Source: Paenibacillus sp. NEAU-GSW1 (GTDB lineage Bacteria > Bacillota > Bacilli > Paenibacillales > Paenibacillaceae). Taken from it: a stretch of DNA of 64,000 bases. Shown here one piece after another: positions 32,909-43,744 of this stretch (the first letter of the stretch is position 1; every line of letters begins with the position of its first letter). Where the stretch lies: positions 1-64,000 of the forward strand of contig NZ_WOVL01000029.1 of the NCBI RefSeq assembly GCF_009737085.1, read 5' to 3'. Below the pieces are notes generated by a model. It was not told the origin of the DNA, made no database searches, and saw only the letters and a program-made list of their open reading frames with translations. The position numbers and the translations under genes are program-made.

Positions 32909-34701
32909 GACCATACTCCTTTTGCACCCTCCTCAGCCGGTTCGTCCGGCAAAGCTTCCAGCGCCTCGACGATTTCCAGCAGCTCATTTTTTACCGTTTC
33001 GTTACTGACCGTTTCTGCAAATGCGCGCAGCCGCGGCGCGTATGTTTTTGGCAACGATGCGAACACGGTTCTCATCCGCCAATCGATGTAATAGAACGAG
33101 CGGGAAAATTTCTGTTCCAGCAGTCCCATAAACAATTCAGGAGCATCCTTATATCCGATTCGGAATAAGGTCAGCAGCACATTTTGCGTTTGATATTCGT
33201 TCACCCGAGAGCCGGTTTTCAGCTTGGAGACAAGATATGCCGTTATACTGCGGTCATCCTGCTGCGTGAAAGAACAAACCAGATCGGTTAAATCCTGCTC
33301 CGCAAAAACGTTCGTCCACCGCGAATCCCAAGCATCAGCGGGCACAACAGCGGTGTAATCGTCATTGTCATCGGCATCCGCCAGCTGCTCATGGACGATT
33401 TGCCGCAGAGCGGCCTGAAGCCGCTTTGCCGCACCGTTCCTTCCTTTTAGCGCACCTGCATATCGGTCATACAGCTCAGGAGGCGACAAGCGTTTAAAGG
33501 CAGACCGGAAGCTATAGCCGATGAACTTGCCTTTGTACGCGGAATGAAGGCCGATGGCGAAACGGTCGGCCGGCTCTGAGTTTAGCTCCAGCAGCATCTC
33601 TGCTGCTGTCTCTTGCACTGCTTCCGTTTCCGAAGCCATAAATTCATCCGTCGACAGCAGCCTGCCGAGCAAGGCGAAGGCTTCTTCAGCAAGCGGCTCT
33701 CCTTTCTCTCTTAAACAGCGGAGGTCATTGTGCAGCTGCTGCAGCGCACTCGCCTTCTCCTTGCCCTCGCTATTCAAATAGCAGTTCAGTTGTTGTTCCG
33801 CATGTTCGATGATCCGTTTATGCAGGTTAAGCTCCTTGCACTTCCGAATCGGATCGATAACGAGCTCAGCATCCTTGGATAGGACTGCCTCAAATAAACG
33901 TTCAACGCATAACGGAGTAGCCAAGCGTGAAAGCGCATAATACGCGGCTTCTCGTATTTCTTTTCTTTTCTCGCGGCTCTGTTCCAGCAAAAAGGGTTCC
34001 TGTCCGTCATAGCCGCCAAGCAGTTCAATAGCTGCCGCCTTAAGATCAGGCGAGCCGGAGGATCCTGCTTCAATTAACAGCTCAAGCGCATTCTCTCCTA
34101 GACAGCTATGAAGAAACTGCAGTCTTCTCGCAGCGCCCTTTCCGCCTTGAAGATCGAGCTGCCCGCGAACGGCTGGAACCGCAGCAGGCCCGAACTCGGG
34201 AAGCAGTTTATGCTGTACAAAATCCTGAATTTCGGAGTATACGTCATCAAGCGCGCGGCAAATGGCGGGCAGCGCCCGGAGATCCAAGAAGCTTCGATCT
34301 TCATAAGCCTGCCTGATTTGCTCTAACCGGCCGGCGCCTTTTGTCGTCAGCGCTTCCAGCAGCGGATGAAGTCTCCGGTATGTAACCTCTGTTGATAATC
34401 CGGAGTTCAAGCTGTCCAGCTTCTGCTGCTCGCCGGAAACGTCTGTTTTGCCTTGCGTATGAAGGATCGCGCTAAGAAGCGTTGAAAGCTCCAGTAGCTT
34501 TATGGCGCTATCCGTACGAGGCGCCGTTAGGAGTCCTTCTGCCGAGTCTGCCAGTCGGCTGAAAATCGGTGCAGCTTCTCCCGCTTTTCGCAACGAAGGC
34601 AGCAGCTTCGAGAGCCGCAAATCGCCTTCAGCCAAAGCGCTGCCGGCGACAAACAAACGGCGAACCTCCCGCTGTAAATCCAGCAATAACTCTACGCTCA
34701 T
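32884..34701 (-). CDS. HEAT-repeat scaffold protein of the MoxR cluster
   Basis: A 605-residue, almost entirely alpha-helical protein with HEAT-like units in the middle, for example LKAAAIELLGGYDGQEPFLL, EIREAAYYALSRLATPLCV and AVQETAAEMLLELNSEP. It starts at the ATG of MSVELLLDL, preceded by GAGGGGGGACACCT; an earlier in-frame ATG lacks a site. It occupies the operon place that other bacteria fill with DUF5691 and probably serves as a scaffold or adaptor for the ATPase. It overlaps the MoxR gene by 25 bp. Confidence 0.75.
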   Translation of the reverse strand: MSVELLLDLQREVRRLFVAGSALAEGDLRLSKLLPSLRKAGEAAPIFSRLADSAEGLLTAPRTDSAIKLLELSTLLSAILHTQGKTDVSGEQQKLDSLNSGLSTEVTYRRLHPLLEALTTKGAGRLEQIRQAYEDRSFLDLRALPAICRALDDVYSEIQDFVQHKLLPEFGPAAVPAVRGQLDLQGGKGAARRLQFLHSCLGENALELLIEAGSSGSPDLKAAAIELLGGYDGQEPFLLEQSREKRKEIREAAYYALSRLATPLCVERLFEAVLSKDAELVIDPIRKCKELNLHKRIIEHAEQQLNCYLNSEGKEKASALQQLHNDLRCLREKGEPLAEEAFALLGRLLSTDEFMASETEAVQETAAEMLLELNSEPADRFAIGLHSAYKGKFIGYSFRSAFKRLSPPELYDRYAGALKGRNGAAKRLQAALRQIVHEQLADADDNDDYTAVVPADAWDSRWTNVFAEQDLTDLVCSFTQQDDRSITAYLVSKLKTGSRVNEYQTQNVLLTLFRIGYKDAPELFMGLLEQKFSRSFYYIDWRMRTVFASLPKTYAPRLRAFAETVSNETVKNELLEIVEALEALPDEPAEEGAKGVWSWIKNKMY

Positions 34702-34714
34702 AGGTGTCCCCCCT

Positions 34715-36166
34715 CTAATACAGCAGCCGGACAATCCGGCTGTCCGTAATGATGCTCATCGGCTGGACGGAAAGTCTTCCGCTGTCTGCATCATGCTGAA
34801 ACATGACCAGTGCAGCTTGATTTTCCAGTTCTTCTGCAGGCAATAGCGGAAATAAGGACTCTGCCCGGACCGGCGTCTCGATAACATTGGCCGACACAGG
34901 AAGCGGCTTGCCCTGCGCATCCCGGAATACGAGGCCGTCTCCTGCCCGTTCGAGCGCTGTAAATGCAATAAGAACAACGGGATTGCGGTCGGCAAGCGGA
35001 TTTTTTATGACGGTTTTTACCTGTTTAATGACATCCGGGTATGATGCGGCTGCGAACTGTTTCACCGTCTTGTAGTCCTGGCTGTTTGGGTCTCGGTAAC
35101 TGTTTTTTTCCCAGCGCACTCTAGCATTAAGTTCACCCGGGTATTGGAAAAGTTCTTCCGTTTGAACGACCGCATGAACGGTATCCTCTTCCTTGATCGC
35201 CTTTGCGGCTCGAAACGGCCGCAGATGACGGGTCGCATGTATGGTGCCGTCCTGTAGATCCGCCCACCAGCCGGCATCTGCATATTCTCCCTTTGCTTGA
35301 TCCGTATAGGATAAGAAGGATAGCTGCAGAAGCTCCGCCGATGGCTTCGTTCGGCCATACTCTTTCAGCTCCGCCAGCTGCCAAGCATGTCCTAGCAGCT
35401 CCTCTAACGCCGTTTCCGTTTCCATCGGCATATCGGGATCGGCAATGCGCCGTTCAAGATAGCTTCTGCCCTTCTTCACTAGCGAGTGAAGTCGAATCAA
35501 TTGCTGAATCGCTTGTGTATAGACCTCTTCTTTGTTCTCCTCTTCGTTCAGCAGTCCGATAAGCCGCCTTAATTCCGCCTGTACGCCTGGAATATAATAA
35601 TTGCCAAGCTCTTTCGCCTGTTCTTCAAACAGCTGAACAGATTTTTTGTTCAGGCTGCCAAGTCCGGACTGTACCGTCTGCAGCACCAGCTTCTCCAGCA
35701 GGGTAAGGCCATCCAGCTGCGCTTTCATTTTCTTCGTAAGCGTTGATCTATTAACCTTCCGTTTCGCCGGACTTGCACCGTTGGCCGCAGCCGCCTCCGC
35801 TTCCTTCTTCTTCTCTTCCCGCTTCTCCGATTTATCCCGCTTCTCTGCGATGTCGGGAGGCATTTCAGCCTGCTCAAACGGCTTGCCCATCGCGCATGCG
35901 TACATTAAGCCAAGCGTGTGCTTACAGGGAAACTGCCGGCTTGGACAGGAACAGCGTGACAATGGACTATTCGGCTGAATAAAATCGACCGAACAGCGAT
36001 AAGGGTCCTTGCCGCTGCCCTTGCATTCGCCAAACAGCAAGGTTCCGTCTGCCGTTATGCGAAGGACAGGAAAGCTGTTCTTTTTGACCAAATCCCGGCC
36101 GTTTTTCATCGCTCCCGCATTAGGAGCCAAACTATCAATATATGATTCCGTTAAGGAAATCACCAT
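34715..36166 (-). CDS. SWIM zinc-finger protein, first gene of the MoxR cluster
   Basis: A 483-residue protein with a SWIM zinc finger near the N-terminus: CSCPSRQFPCKH gives the CxC...CxH ligands Cys72, Cys74, Cys81 and His83. A Lys/Glu/Ala-rich linker (about 105-135) joins it to a large helical region. SWIM domains bind DNA or proteins. ATG 36166 is chosen; a TTG three codons earlier is closer to AAGGAG and could be used instead. The gap to the HEAT-repeat gene is 13 bp. It is divergent from the EcsC-like gene. Confidence 0.85.
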   Translation of the reverse strand: MVISLTESYIDSLAPNAGAMKNGRDLVKKNSFPVLRITADGTLLFGECKGSGKDPYRCSVDFIQPNSPLSRCSCPSRQFPCKHTLGLMYACAMGKPFEQAEMPPDIAEKRDKSEKREEKKKEAEAAAANGASPAKRKVNRSTLTKKMKAQLDGLTLLEKLVLQTVQSGLGSLNKKSVQLFEEQAKELGNYYIPGVQAELRRLIGLLNEEENKEEVYTQAIQQLIRLHSLVKKGRSYLERRIADPDMPMETETALEELLGHAWQLAELKEYGRTKPSAELLQLSFLSYTDQAKGEYADAGWWADLQDGTIHATRHLRPFRAAKAIKEEDTVHAVVQTEELFQYPGELNARVRWEKNSYRDPNSQDYKTVKQFAAASYPDVIKQVKTVIKNPLADRNPVVLIAFTALERAGDGLVFRDAQGKPLPVSANVIETPVRAESLFPLLPAEELENQAALVMFQHDADSGRLSVQPMSIITDSRIVRLLY

Positions 36167-36436
36167 CTGTCTCAAAATCTCCTTCCGTTAAAATTTCACC
36201 ATTCTATCTTTATGAACACAAAGGAACATTCATGTTCAAAAAGCAAATACAGCCAACTATGACGACGAATGCAGTATTTGGACGAATCCGCTGACAACGG
36301 TAGGTCTCGTCCAAGAATGATCCGAATGAACGATCATCCTCGACCATGGTCGAGTGCTGTCACCTGCCGAAGTCGGTACCGGATCGCTGCGCTTTTCGAT
36401 ACAATGAAACAAAGTGTGCTGGAGGAGCGATTGGCC

Positions 36437-37171
36437 ATGAGTTACGAACAGATTGTCATCCAAGAAATTTACATATGGGAGCGCCGGTTACTTAAGCCGC
36501 CCGGATTTATCGAGCGAACATCCAAGACGATTGGGACAAAAATCAATAACATTATCCCTCAAAAAATGCATGACGCCATTACAGCAACCATCAAATCGAT
36601 CGTGCAAACTGCATTGTTTGGTGCAGAGTATACCCCTCTGAGACCGGTACAGACGCTTCCGCTCGAGCTTGCCGATCAAGATGCGAAACGGTTGATGTCT
36701 TTATATCAAAAAATCGCGACTGCCGAGGGAGCAGGAACCGGCGCAGGCGGAATTGTGCTAAACCTCGTAGACTTCCCCGCTCTAATCGCGATTAAAATGA
36801 AATTTTTGTTTGAGCTGGCTCATCAATACGGGTATGACACAAAGCGCTTTTCCGAGCGTGTTTTCATCCTTAACGTATTCCAACTTGCATTCTCAAGCAA
36901 TGATAAGCGTACTAAGCTATTAGATACCATGAAGCGCTGGGATGCTGAGATGGAACTGTGGAGCTCGGATGCCGAGTACTCCAAGCATATCGACTGGGAA
37001 ACCTTTCAGAAGGAATATCGCGATGCGATCGACTTTCGGAAAATGCTGCAGATGGTCCCGGGCATTGGAGCGGTGGCTGGCGCTTGGGCCAATTACACCA
37101 TTCTCGAGGAGCTGGGTGAAACCGCATGCAACGCTTATCGTTTGCGAAGATTGAATGATAGAAGATTGTGA
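36437..37171 (+). CDS. EcsC-family protein
   Basis: A 244-residue protein starting at the ATG of MSYEQIV, after GGAGGAGCGATTGGCC. Family features are IWERRLLKPPGFIERTSK, KINNIIPQKMHDAI, a Gly-rich GAGTGAGGIVLNLVDFPALI hydrophobic stretch and the C-terminal MVPGIGAVAGAWANY. EcsC was first found beside the Ecs ABC transporter but the family is also common as stand-alone, membrane-associated protein of unknown role. No ecsAB is near. The region 36167-36436 upstream contains promoters only, as far as I can see. Confidence 0.8.
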   Translation: MSYEQIVIQEIYIWERRLLKPPGFIERTSKTIGTKINNIIPQKMHDAITATIKSIVQTALFGAEYTPLRPVQTLPLELADQDAKRLMSLYQKIATAEGAGTGAGGIVLNLVDFPALIAIKMKFLFELAHQYGYDTKRFSERVFILNVFQLAFSSNDKRTKLLDTMKRWDAEMELWSSDAEYSKHIDWETFQKEYRDAIDFRKMLQMVPGIGAVAGAWANYTILEELGETACNAYRLRRLNDRRL

Positions 37172-37181
37172 ATATTGAAGA

Positions 37182-37212
37182 AAACCGCTCCCTTTGATTG
37201 AGGGAACGGTTT
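37182..37212 (+). terminator. hairpin between convergent genes
   Basis: AAACCG-TCCCT pairs with AGGGA-CGGTTT with a one-base bulge and a seven-base loop. On the minus strand it continues TTCTTC. It lies between the EcsC-like gene and the collagen-like gene and may serve both. Confidence 0.7.
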
Positions 37213-37261
37213 GATGCGCGTCTCTTTATGCAGTTTTCTTTAGAAAGTTAGAGTTGAAAAA

Positions 37262-38583
<1,322 letters not shown>

Positions 38584-38695
38584 CGCTGTATTGCTCCTTT
38601 CTATGTGACAAGCTCTCTCTACAAATATATGAGAAGGAGACGTGAAAGGCGCAGCTGAAAGAACCCATCTTTTCCTACAGCAGTTTCATGTTCGT

Positions 38696-39091
38696 TCATT
38701 GATGATGAACAGAGTGGCTGCGAGTGACACTGATGATGCTTTGATATAATTCTGAACCTTTGTTGTATGCTATTACAACAAAATGATCATGAATCGATTC
38801 CTTTTCATTGTAGCTCCAGACACAAGCCCAATTATTTTTTAATCCAGAATGATCGCAAATGAGCTTGCGTTCGGACCACTGCTGCGTCCCTGTCGGTACT
38901 CGCCACACTTTAACTCTATCGGCATTCGTTGTCGTAATCCGAATTATCATTTCACCCTTTCCCTCCGGAATATACGTCCAATTCCCTTTGGAGGCAGGTA
39001 TCGTTTCAATTGTAAAGCTCGGCTCATCGAACGTGGTCGAAGACAAAATCGAACTAAGCAATACAATAAAACGAAATAGGTGTCTTATCAT
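38696..39091 (-). CDS. secreted protein of unknown function
   Basis: A 131-residue protein starting at MIRHLFRF, with AGGAGGGGTACGA in front; longer in-frame starts lack a site. Residues 1-21 form a signal peptide with cleavage likely near TTFDEP. The mature part is a small beta-rich domain: FTIETIPASKGNWTYIP, MIIRITTTNADRVKVWRVP and VVIAYNKGSELYQS. It contains two Cys (in LICDHS and WACVW) that may pair outside the cell. Family not recognised. It precedes the collagen-like pair in the same direction. Confidence 0.6.
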   Translation of the reverse strand: MIRHLFRFIVLLSSILSSTTFDEPSFTIETIPASKGNWTYIPEGKGEMIIRITTTNADRVKVWRVPTGTQQWSERKLICDHSGLKNNWACVWSYNEKESIHDHFVVIAYNKGSELYQSIISVTRSHSVHHQ

Positions 39092-39151
39092 TCGTACCCC
39101 TCCTAGTCGTAATATGCCCCAATTGCATCTATCAAGCACCTTTATTCCAAT

Positions 39152-39176
39152 AAAAAAAAGCCGCAGTTACGCGACT
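39152..39176 (-). terminator. Rho-independent terminator overlapping the stop of an MFS gene
   Basis: On the minus strand AGTCGC and GCGGCT pair (one G-U) around a six-base loop and TTTTTTT follows. The 5' arm includes the last codons of the MFS gene, so the stop codon lies in the hairpin. Same type as 9342, 11424 and 12961. Confidence 0.8.
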
Positions 39177-40375
39177 CTTCTTGCGCCATTTGGCTTGTCG
39201 ATAATATTGCCCTTCACATACCATGCTGCGCCTAGCAGCACGATGCCCGTCAGGAGAAAAACGAACGGAATGCCGGTCCATCCGCCAAGGAAGCCGCCGA
39301 GCAGCGGTCCGACAACGATCCCAAATTGACTCGCTGATTGGCTGAGACTGACCGCCCTGCCTCGAAAATTCGGATCTGCGTATTTGATAATTAGCGCATT
39401 TAGCGCAGGGTATACCGCAGCGAAAAACAAACCGTAACTGAACCGCAAAATGCCAAATACTGCGAGATTATATGCAACCAGCTGCAGCAGATTGCCAATG
39501 CCGCCGCCCAGCAAACCGATAAGCAGCGTTTTTTCGTAGCCGATCCGCCCGCCGATTTTCCCCCAACGCGGCCCCATAATCACCGTTGCGATTCCGATCG
39601 CTGAGAATACGATGCCTGAGCTTAACGCCGCCGTTTTCACCGCGCCGCCTAACTGGACGACATAGATCGTTAACAGCGGTTCAATAATTAGTACGGAAGT
39701 CGACACGAGCAGAATCAGACCGTATAGCGGCAATAGCCTCGGATTCGAACCGGCTTTTTTGATGTCATTTAATAGGCTTGAATTCGATTCCGGCTTACGC
39801 TCAAGCACTTCTTTGACGCCAAATACGATCGCGGCCGAGATCAGCGTAATGATGCCGGAAGCGATGAAACACCCGCGCAATCCGACCCACTGGCTCAATA
39901 TGCCGCCGGCAAGCGGACCCAGAATACCTCCGGCCGCTGTCGAAGTTGAAATGACGCCAAGCGCGTATCCGACATGTTTCTCCGGCGTATTGGCGCCAAC
40001 CAGCGTGATGGCAGCCGGGCTGAAGCCTGCCATAAATCCTTGAAAAATCCGAACAGCCATAAAAGTGAACGGGTCTTGTACAAAATAATTGAGAAAATGC
40101 GCCGCGGCAAGTCCCGCGCCTGAGCGGATCAGCATCAGCTTGCTGCCGTATTTGTCGGACAGAGAACCCCAAAAAGGAGCGCAAAGTCCGCTTATGAGAA
40201 AGCTGATAGAAATGGAAATGCCGGACCATGCTTCCAATCCGTTCTCAATCCCTAAATCATTGTTCAGAAACAAAGGGAAAAACGGAACCGAAAGCGTAAA
40301 TGCCATATGGTTAAAAAATAAACCGAGCCAAACAATATACAGATTTCGCTTCCAATGCAGCATGGTGTCATTCAT
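39167..40375 (-). CDS. MFS transporter, multidrug-efflux type (12 segments)
   Basis: A 402-residue protein with 12 predicted membrane helices. The MFS motif A is in the loop after helix 2 (WGSLSDKYGSKLMLIRSG) and motif C is GVISTSTAAGGILGPLAGG. The pattern fits drug:H+ antiporters. No drug can be predicted. The start ATG at 40375 has only a weak site; an ATG four codons later (MLHWKRN) is an alternative. It lies downstream of the OsmC gene in the same direction. Confidence 0.85.
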   Translation of the reverse strand: MNDTMLHWKRNLYIVWLGLFFNHMAFTLSVPFFPLFLNNDLGIENGLEAWSGISISISFLISGLCAPFWGSLSDKYGSKLMLIRSGAGLAAAHFLNYFVQDPFTFMAVRIFQGFMAGFSPAAITLVGANTPEKHVGYALGVISTSTAAGGILGPLAGGILSQWVGLRGCFIASGIITLISAAIVFGVKEVLERKPESNSSLLNDIKKAGSNPRLLPLYGLILLVSTSVLIIEPLLTIYVVQLGGAVKTAALSSGIVFSAIGIATVIMGPRWGKIGGRIGYEKTLLIGLLGGGIGNLLQLVAYNLAVFGILRFSYGLFFAAVYPALNALIIKYADPNFRGRAVSLSQSASQFGIVVGPLLGGFLGGWTGIPFVFLLTGIVLLGAAWYVKGNIIDKPNGARRVA

Positions 40376-40402
40376 AGCCGGAACCGGTTCAGCTCCCTGT
40401 TC

Positions 40403-40948
40403 CTAAGAGGTTTGAGCTGCTGAGCGGCTGGTCACCAATAGTCCCTCTATTTGCTGAGGGTTTTTCAACAGATTGAAAATCGGGCAAACCCGTTCAATCG
40501 CTTCATGAAGCTCTTGCAGCGCTTCCTCGGATTCATCCGAGTCAATAATTAGCTTATAACGAATGTTGTGAGGATAAAGGGGCACCTCCTCGTAGCCTGG
40601 TCGGCCAGCCAGCGTGTGCATCTCACCTTCTACCTCTACTTCCAGCGACCGGATTGAAAGTTGCCTGTCTGCCGCCTGAATCAAAGCGATATGCGTAATG
40701 CAGCTGCCGAGCACGCCGAGCTGCAGCTCTGGCGACGATGGACCTAGATTATAGCCTGCATAGTCCGGCGGACTGTCGCTAATAACTTGAAAATCACGTA
40801 TACGAATTTCCCGTACGCCGCTGCGCCCAGCTGCTTTAACTTTCGCTCCTAATTTTGTTCTGGCTTGGTCTGGATTTGTATTCGCTTTAGCAATTCGGTC
40901 ATGCAGCGACTCCCGCTTCTGTTGTAAATATTCGTTTAAGTTACCCAT
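40403..40948 (-). CDS. OsmC-family protein
   Basis: A 181-residue protein starting at MGNLNEYL, eleven bases after AAGGAG. OsmC features are the PELQLGVLGSCITHIALI helix with the conserved cysteine (in GSC) and RVCPIFNLLKNP with the second cysteine. These two cysteines form the peroxidatic pair that reduces organic hydroperoxides in OsmC/Ohr proteins. The specific substrate is unknown. It is followed by the MFS gene after 27 bp, so the two form a likely operon. Confidence 0.85.
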   Translation of the reverse strand: MGNLNEYLQQKRESLHDRIAKANTNPDQARTKLGAKVKAAGRSGVREIRIRDFQVISDSPPDYAGYNLGPSSPELQLGVLGSCITHIALIQAADRQLSIRSLEVEVEGEMHTLAGRPGYEEVPLYPHNIRYKLIIDSDESEEALQELHEAIERVCPIFNLLKNPQQIEGLLVTSRSAAQTS

Positions 40949-41106
40949 ATATCGTTTGTCTCCTTCCAATATGCCGGATCAAATTCGATAAATCCCATGT
41001 ATGAAGTGGGTTATCAATACTATAGGGTACTTAAACGATGCTGCATAATAGAAATCATCAATATAAACATTCAATATTTGTATATGCAAAACTGAATCGA
41101 ATAGCA

Positions 41107-41985
41107 TTAAACCGGATACGATTCGAAATAGTCGATAACAACATTTCTGAAATGATGCGCCGCCTGCGATAAGTACCGGCTTTTATTCCACAACAACGCG
41201 ATCTCCCTCTCCAGCTTGCAATCCTCCACTTGGATATAATGAATACGGTCACGCGAGTTTCGCGCCGTGCTTGGTATAAATGCGATACCAATGCCAGCTT
41301 CCGCCAGCGCGCTAAGCCTTGCAGGCTCGTCGCCCTCATATACATACTGAGGTTCGAAGCCGGCGGATTGACACAAAAAATCGATTAAATCGCGAGTGCC
41401 GTAGCCCTTCTTTACGCCAACAAACAATTCATCTTTCAGCTCGATCAAGGTTACTTTCTTTCGCTTTGCCAGTCGATGATTTGCTGATACTGCGACCAGG
41501 ATAGGATCGGTATAGACGATTTGACATTCAATATCTTCTCCTTGAAGCGGAGGAGATGATAAACAGAAATCGACCTCTCCTCTTTGCAAAAGCGACTTCA
41601 TTTCTATAGTCGTCAGCATTTGGACGTGATATTGGACATTCGGCATTGCTTGCTGAAACGCTCTAAGAATACCCGGCAACGTACTTGCGGTCGTCACTGC
41701 CAATTCAAGAGTGCGATTCTCCATGCTGGCTAGATCCTTTATTTCCTGCTTTCCTTGCTCCAATTCAAACAAAGCCTTCTCCGCACGGCGAAGAAACCGG
41801 CTTCCAAACCCGTTAAGCCGAAGATTCCTTCCCGACCGATCGAATAAAGGGGCTCCCAGATCCTCTTCCAGACGCTGAATCGTTTTGCTCAGCGACGATT
41901 GCGTAACGTGGAGGCTACGTGCAGCCTCGGTCACATGCTCCAATCTCGCTACCTCTATAAAATATCGCAATTGAAGAAGCTCCAT
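41107..41985 (-). CDS. LysR-family transcriptional regulator
   Basis: A 292-residue protein with an N-terminal winged helix-turn-helix (ARSLHVTQSSLSKTIQRLE, about 22-40) and a periplasmic-binding-like effector domain (about 90-290). It is divergent from the 14-segment MFS gene at 42098, the classic arrangement of a LysR regulator and its target. The intergenic region holds a 15-bp palindrome (42067-42081) that could be its operator. The effector cannot be predicted. Confidence 0.9.
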   Translation of the reverse strand: MELLQLRYFIEVARLEHVTEAARSLHVTQSSLSKTIQRLEEDLGAPLFDRSGRNLRLNGFGSRFLRRAEKALFELEQGKQEIKDLASMENRTLELAVTTASTLPGILRAFQQAMPNVQYHVQMLTTIEMKSLLQRGEVDFCLSSPPLQGEDIECQIVYTDPILVAVSANHRLAKRKKVTLIELKDELFVGVKKGYGTRDLIDFLCQSAGFEPQYVYEGDEPARLSALAEAGIGIAFIPSTARNSRDRIHYIQVEDCKLEREIALLWNKSRYLSQAAHHFRNVVIDYFESYPV

Positions 41986-42066
41986 TTACACACCTCATTC
42001 ATTCCTTTAAATCTATGAAATCATAACATAAAATGCGTTGGAATACATATTGAATTTCGATTACGC

Positions 42067-42081
42067 TTTGATTAAATCAAA
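42067..42081 (+). promoter_or_regulatory. 15-bp palindrome, candidate LysR operator
   Basis: TTTGATT-A-AATCAAA is a perfect palindrome around one base, in the 112-bp gap between the divergent LysR and MFS genes, immediately before the MFS ribosome site. LysR sites usually follow T-N11-A within such dyads, which this one satisfies. Confidence 0.4.
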
Positions 42082-42097
42082 TTAGGGGGACTCGAAA

Positions 42098-43483
42098 ATG
42101 AATGCGCGTAATTGGCGGCTGTTAATATCGGTAGGTCTTGGGATCCTTTTAAACCCGCTGAATTCATCCATGGTTTCTGTTGCGCTTCCAAGTCTGCAGC
42201 AAGTGTTTCAGATCGACTTTACTGTCGTATCATGGATTATTTTTTCCTTCTACATAGCTAGCGCTGTTGCCCAGCCCGTAATGGGCAAAGCCAGCGACTT
42301 ATTCGGGCGCAAGAAAATATTTGTCACCGGGCTGCTTGTCGCCTTTGCCGCTTCACTGTTAGCTCCACTATCGCCTAACTTTGGATGGCTGATCGTCTTT
42401 CGGATTGTTCAATCAATCGGAACGAGCATGATGGTTGCAGTCGGAATGGCTATTGTGCGCATTCATATTACGGAAAAGCAAGGAGCTGCGCTGTCTATTT
42501 TGTCGATTTTTCTATCAGGCGCAGCGGCGATCGGTCCATTCATAGGCGGGATTTTAATACATTGGCTGGATTGGCAAGCGATCTTTCTCGTCAATATTCC
42601 ATTTGCGGCGGCTGGATTTCTGTTAGCTTGGAAGATGATTCCGAAGGACGAACCGCAACGATCCAAAGCAAGTGCGATGTCCTTCCGAAAAGGGGTAAGC
42701 CGGATCGATGCGGCGGGCATCCTGCTGTTTACATCAGGTTTGGTCCTTCTGCTTGTCGGTTTATTGTCTGCCAAATCATCCGGTCAGATCACCCTCTTCA
42801 ATGCAGGGATCGAATTGACGGGATTGCTGCTGCTTTCGGCTTTCATACGGCATGAATTAAAAGCCGAGTCGCCATTTATACCGTTGCATACATTCGCCCG
42901 CTATCCAGTATTGATAAAAGTCAATGTAGAATTCATGCTCGTTAATCTGGTTTTTTACTCTATCTTTTTTGGATTGCCTTCCTATCTGCAGCTGGTGCGT
43001 CATTATAGTGAATATCATACCGGCATTCTCATGTTGAGCTTAGGTTTAAGCTCACTCGTTGTTTCACCGGTTGCGGGACGATGGATAGATAAATCGGGCC
43101 CTCGGCCGGCATTGCTGGCATCCGCTATTATAATGCTCGCAGGCTCAATCGGAATTGCCGCTATGAATCAAACATCTCCGGTCAGTAGCGTAAGTTTCGC
43201 CTTAGCTGCTTTCGGAATAAGCAATGGATTGAACAATGTCGGTATGCAGGCCGCCCTGTTCCAGCATTCGCCGAAAGAAATGATCGGCGTATCATCCGGG
43301 TTATTTAGCACCTCAAGATATATAGGGACCATTCTCTCTTCCTTGCTGATTGCCATTGTCATGGGAGACAATTTCAGCTTCGGCGGATTCCGAATGTTGG
43401 CAATCATTCTCGCGATAATCGCTTTGTCTCTCGTGATCATAAACCGGCGTCGCGTGAAGCCGGGGCAAATGCAAGCATCTTAA
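42098..43483 (+). CDS. MFS transporter, DHA2 type (14 segments)
   Basis: A 461-residue protein with about 14 membrane helices and the DHA2 (EmrB/QacA-like) markers: NPLNSSMVSVALPSLQ in helix 1 with the conserved NxSxxxVALP pattern, GKASDLFGRKKIF as motif A and FLSGAAAIGPFIGGIL as motif C. Such proteins export drugs or metabolites in exchange for protons. The start follows AGGGGGACTCGAAA. It is probably regulated by the divergent LysR protein. Confidence 0.88.
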   Translation: MNARNWRLLISVGLGILLNPLNSSMVSVALPSLQQVFQIDFTVVSWIIFSFYIASAVAQPVMGKASDLFGRKKIFVTGLLVAFAASLLAPLSPNFGWLIVFRIVQSIGTSMMVAVGMAIVRIHITEKQGAALSILSIFLSGAAAIGPFIGGILIHWLDWQAIFLVNIPFAAAGFLLAWKMIPKDEPQRSKASAMSFRKGVSRIDAAGILLFTSGLVLLLVGLLSAKSSGQITLFNAGIELTGLLLLSAFIRHELKAESPFIPLHTFARYPVLIKVNVEFMLVNLVFYSIFFGLPSYLQLVRHYSEYHTGILMLSLGLSSLVVSPVAGRWIDKSGPRPALLASAIIMLAGSIGIAAMNQTSPVSSVSFALAAFGISNGLNNVGMQAALFQHSPKEMIGVSSGLFSTSRYIGTILSSLLIAIVMGDNFSFGGFRMLAIILAIIALSLVIINRRRVKPGQMQAS

Positions 43484-43495
43484 AGACCGAAGCCA

Positions 43496-43744
43496 TTACT
43501 GCTTATTCAGCAGCTCGCTTATTTCACTTACGTTTTCCGCGAATCCAACAAATACCTGATCGTTTATTACAATCGTCGGCACGATTTGCTTTCCCGTTAA
43601 TCGATAAACTTCTTTTGGATACTCCGCATTTTCTTCACAGTTCAAATCCGTATAAGGAACGTCGTGTTCTTTAAAATATCGTTTGGCAAAATTGCAGTCG
43701 CTGCACGTCGGGATCGTATAAATTTTGACCGGTTCATTCATCAT
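43496..43744 (-). CDS. glutaredoxin-like protein
   Basis: An 82-residue thioredoxin-fold protein starting at MMNEPVKIYT (GGAGG eleven bases upstream). The active site is CSDC (Cys14, Cys17) after the strand IYTIPT, with the cis-proline in IVPTIVIND and a C-terminal GFAENVSEISELL helix. CxxC glutaredoxin-like proteins in Firmicutes usually work with bacillithiol or thioredoxin reductase. It is convergent with the MFS gene, 12 bp away. Confidence 0.85.
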   Translation of the reverse strand: MMNEPVKIYTIPTCSDCNFAKRYFKEHDVPYTDLNCEENAEYPKEVYRLTGKQIVPTIVINDQVFVGFAENVSEISELLNKQ

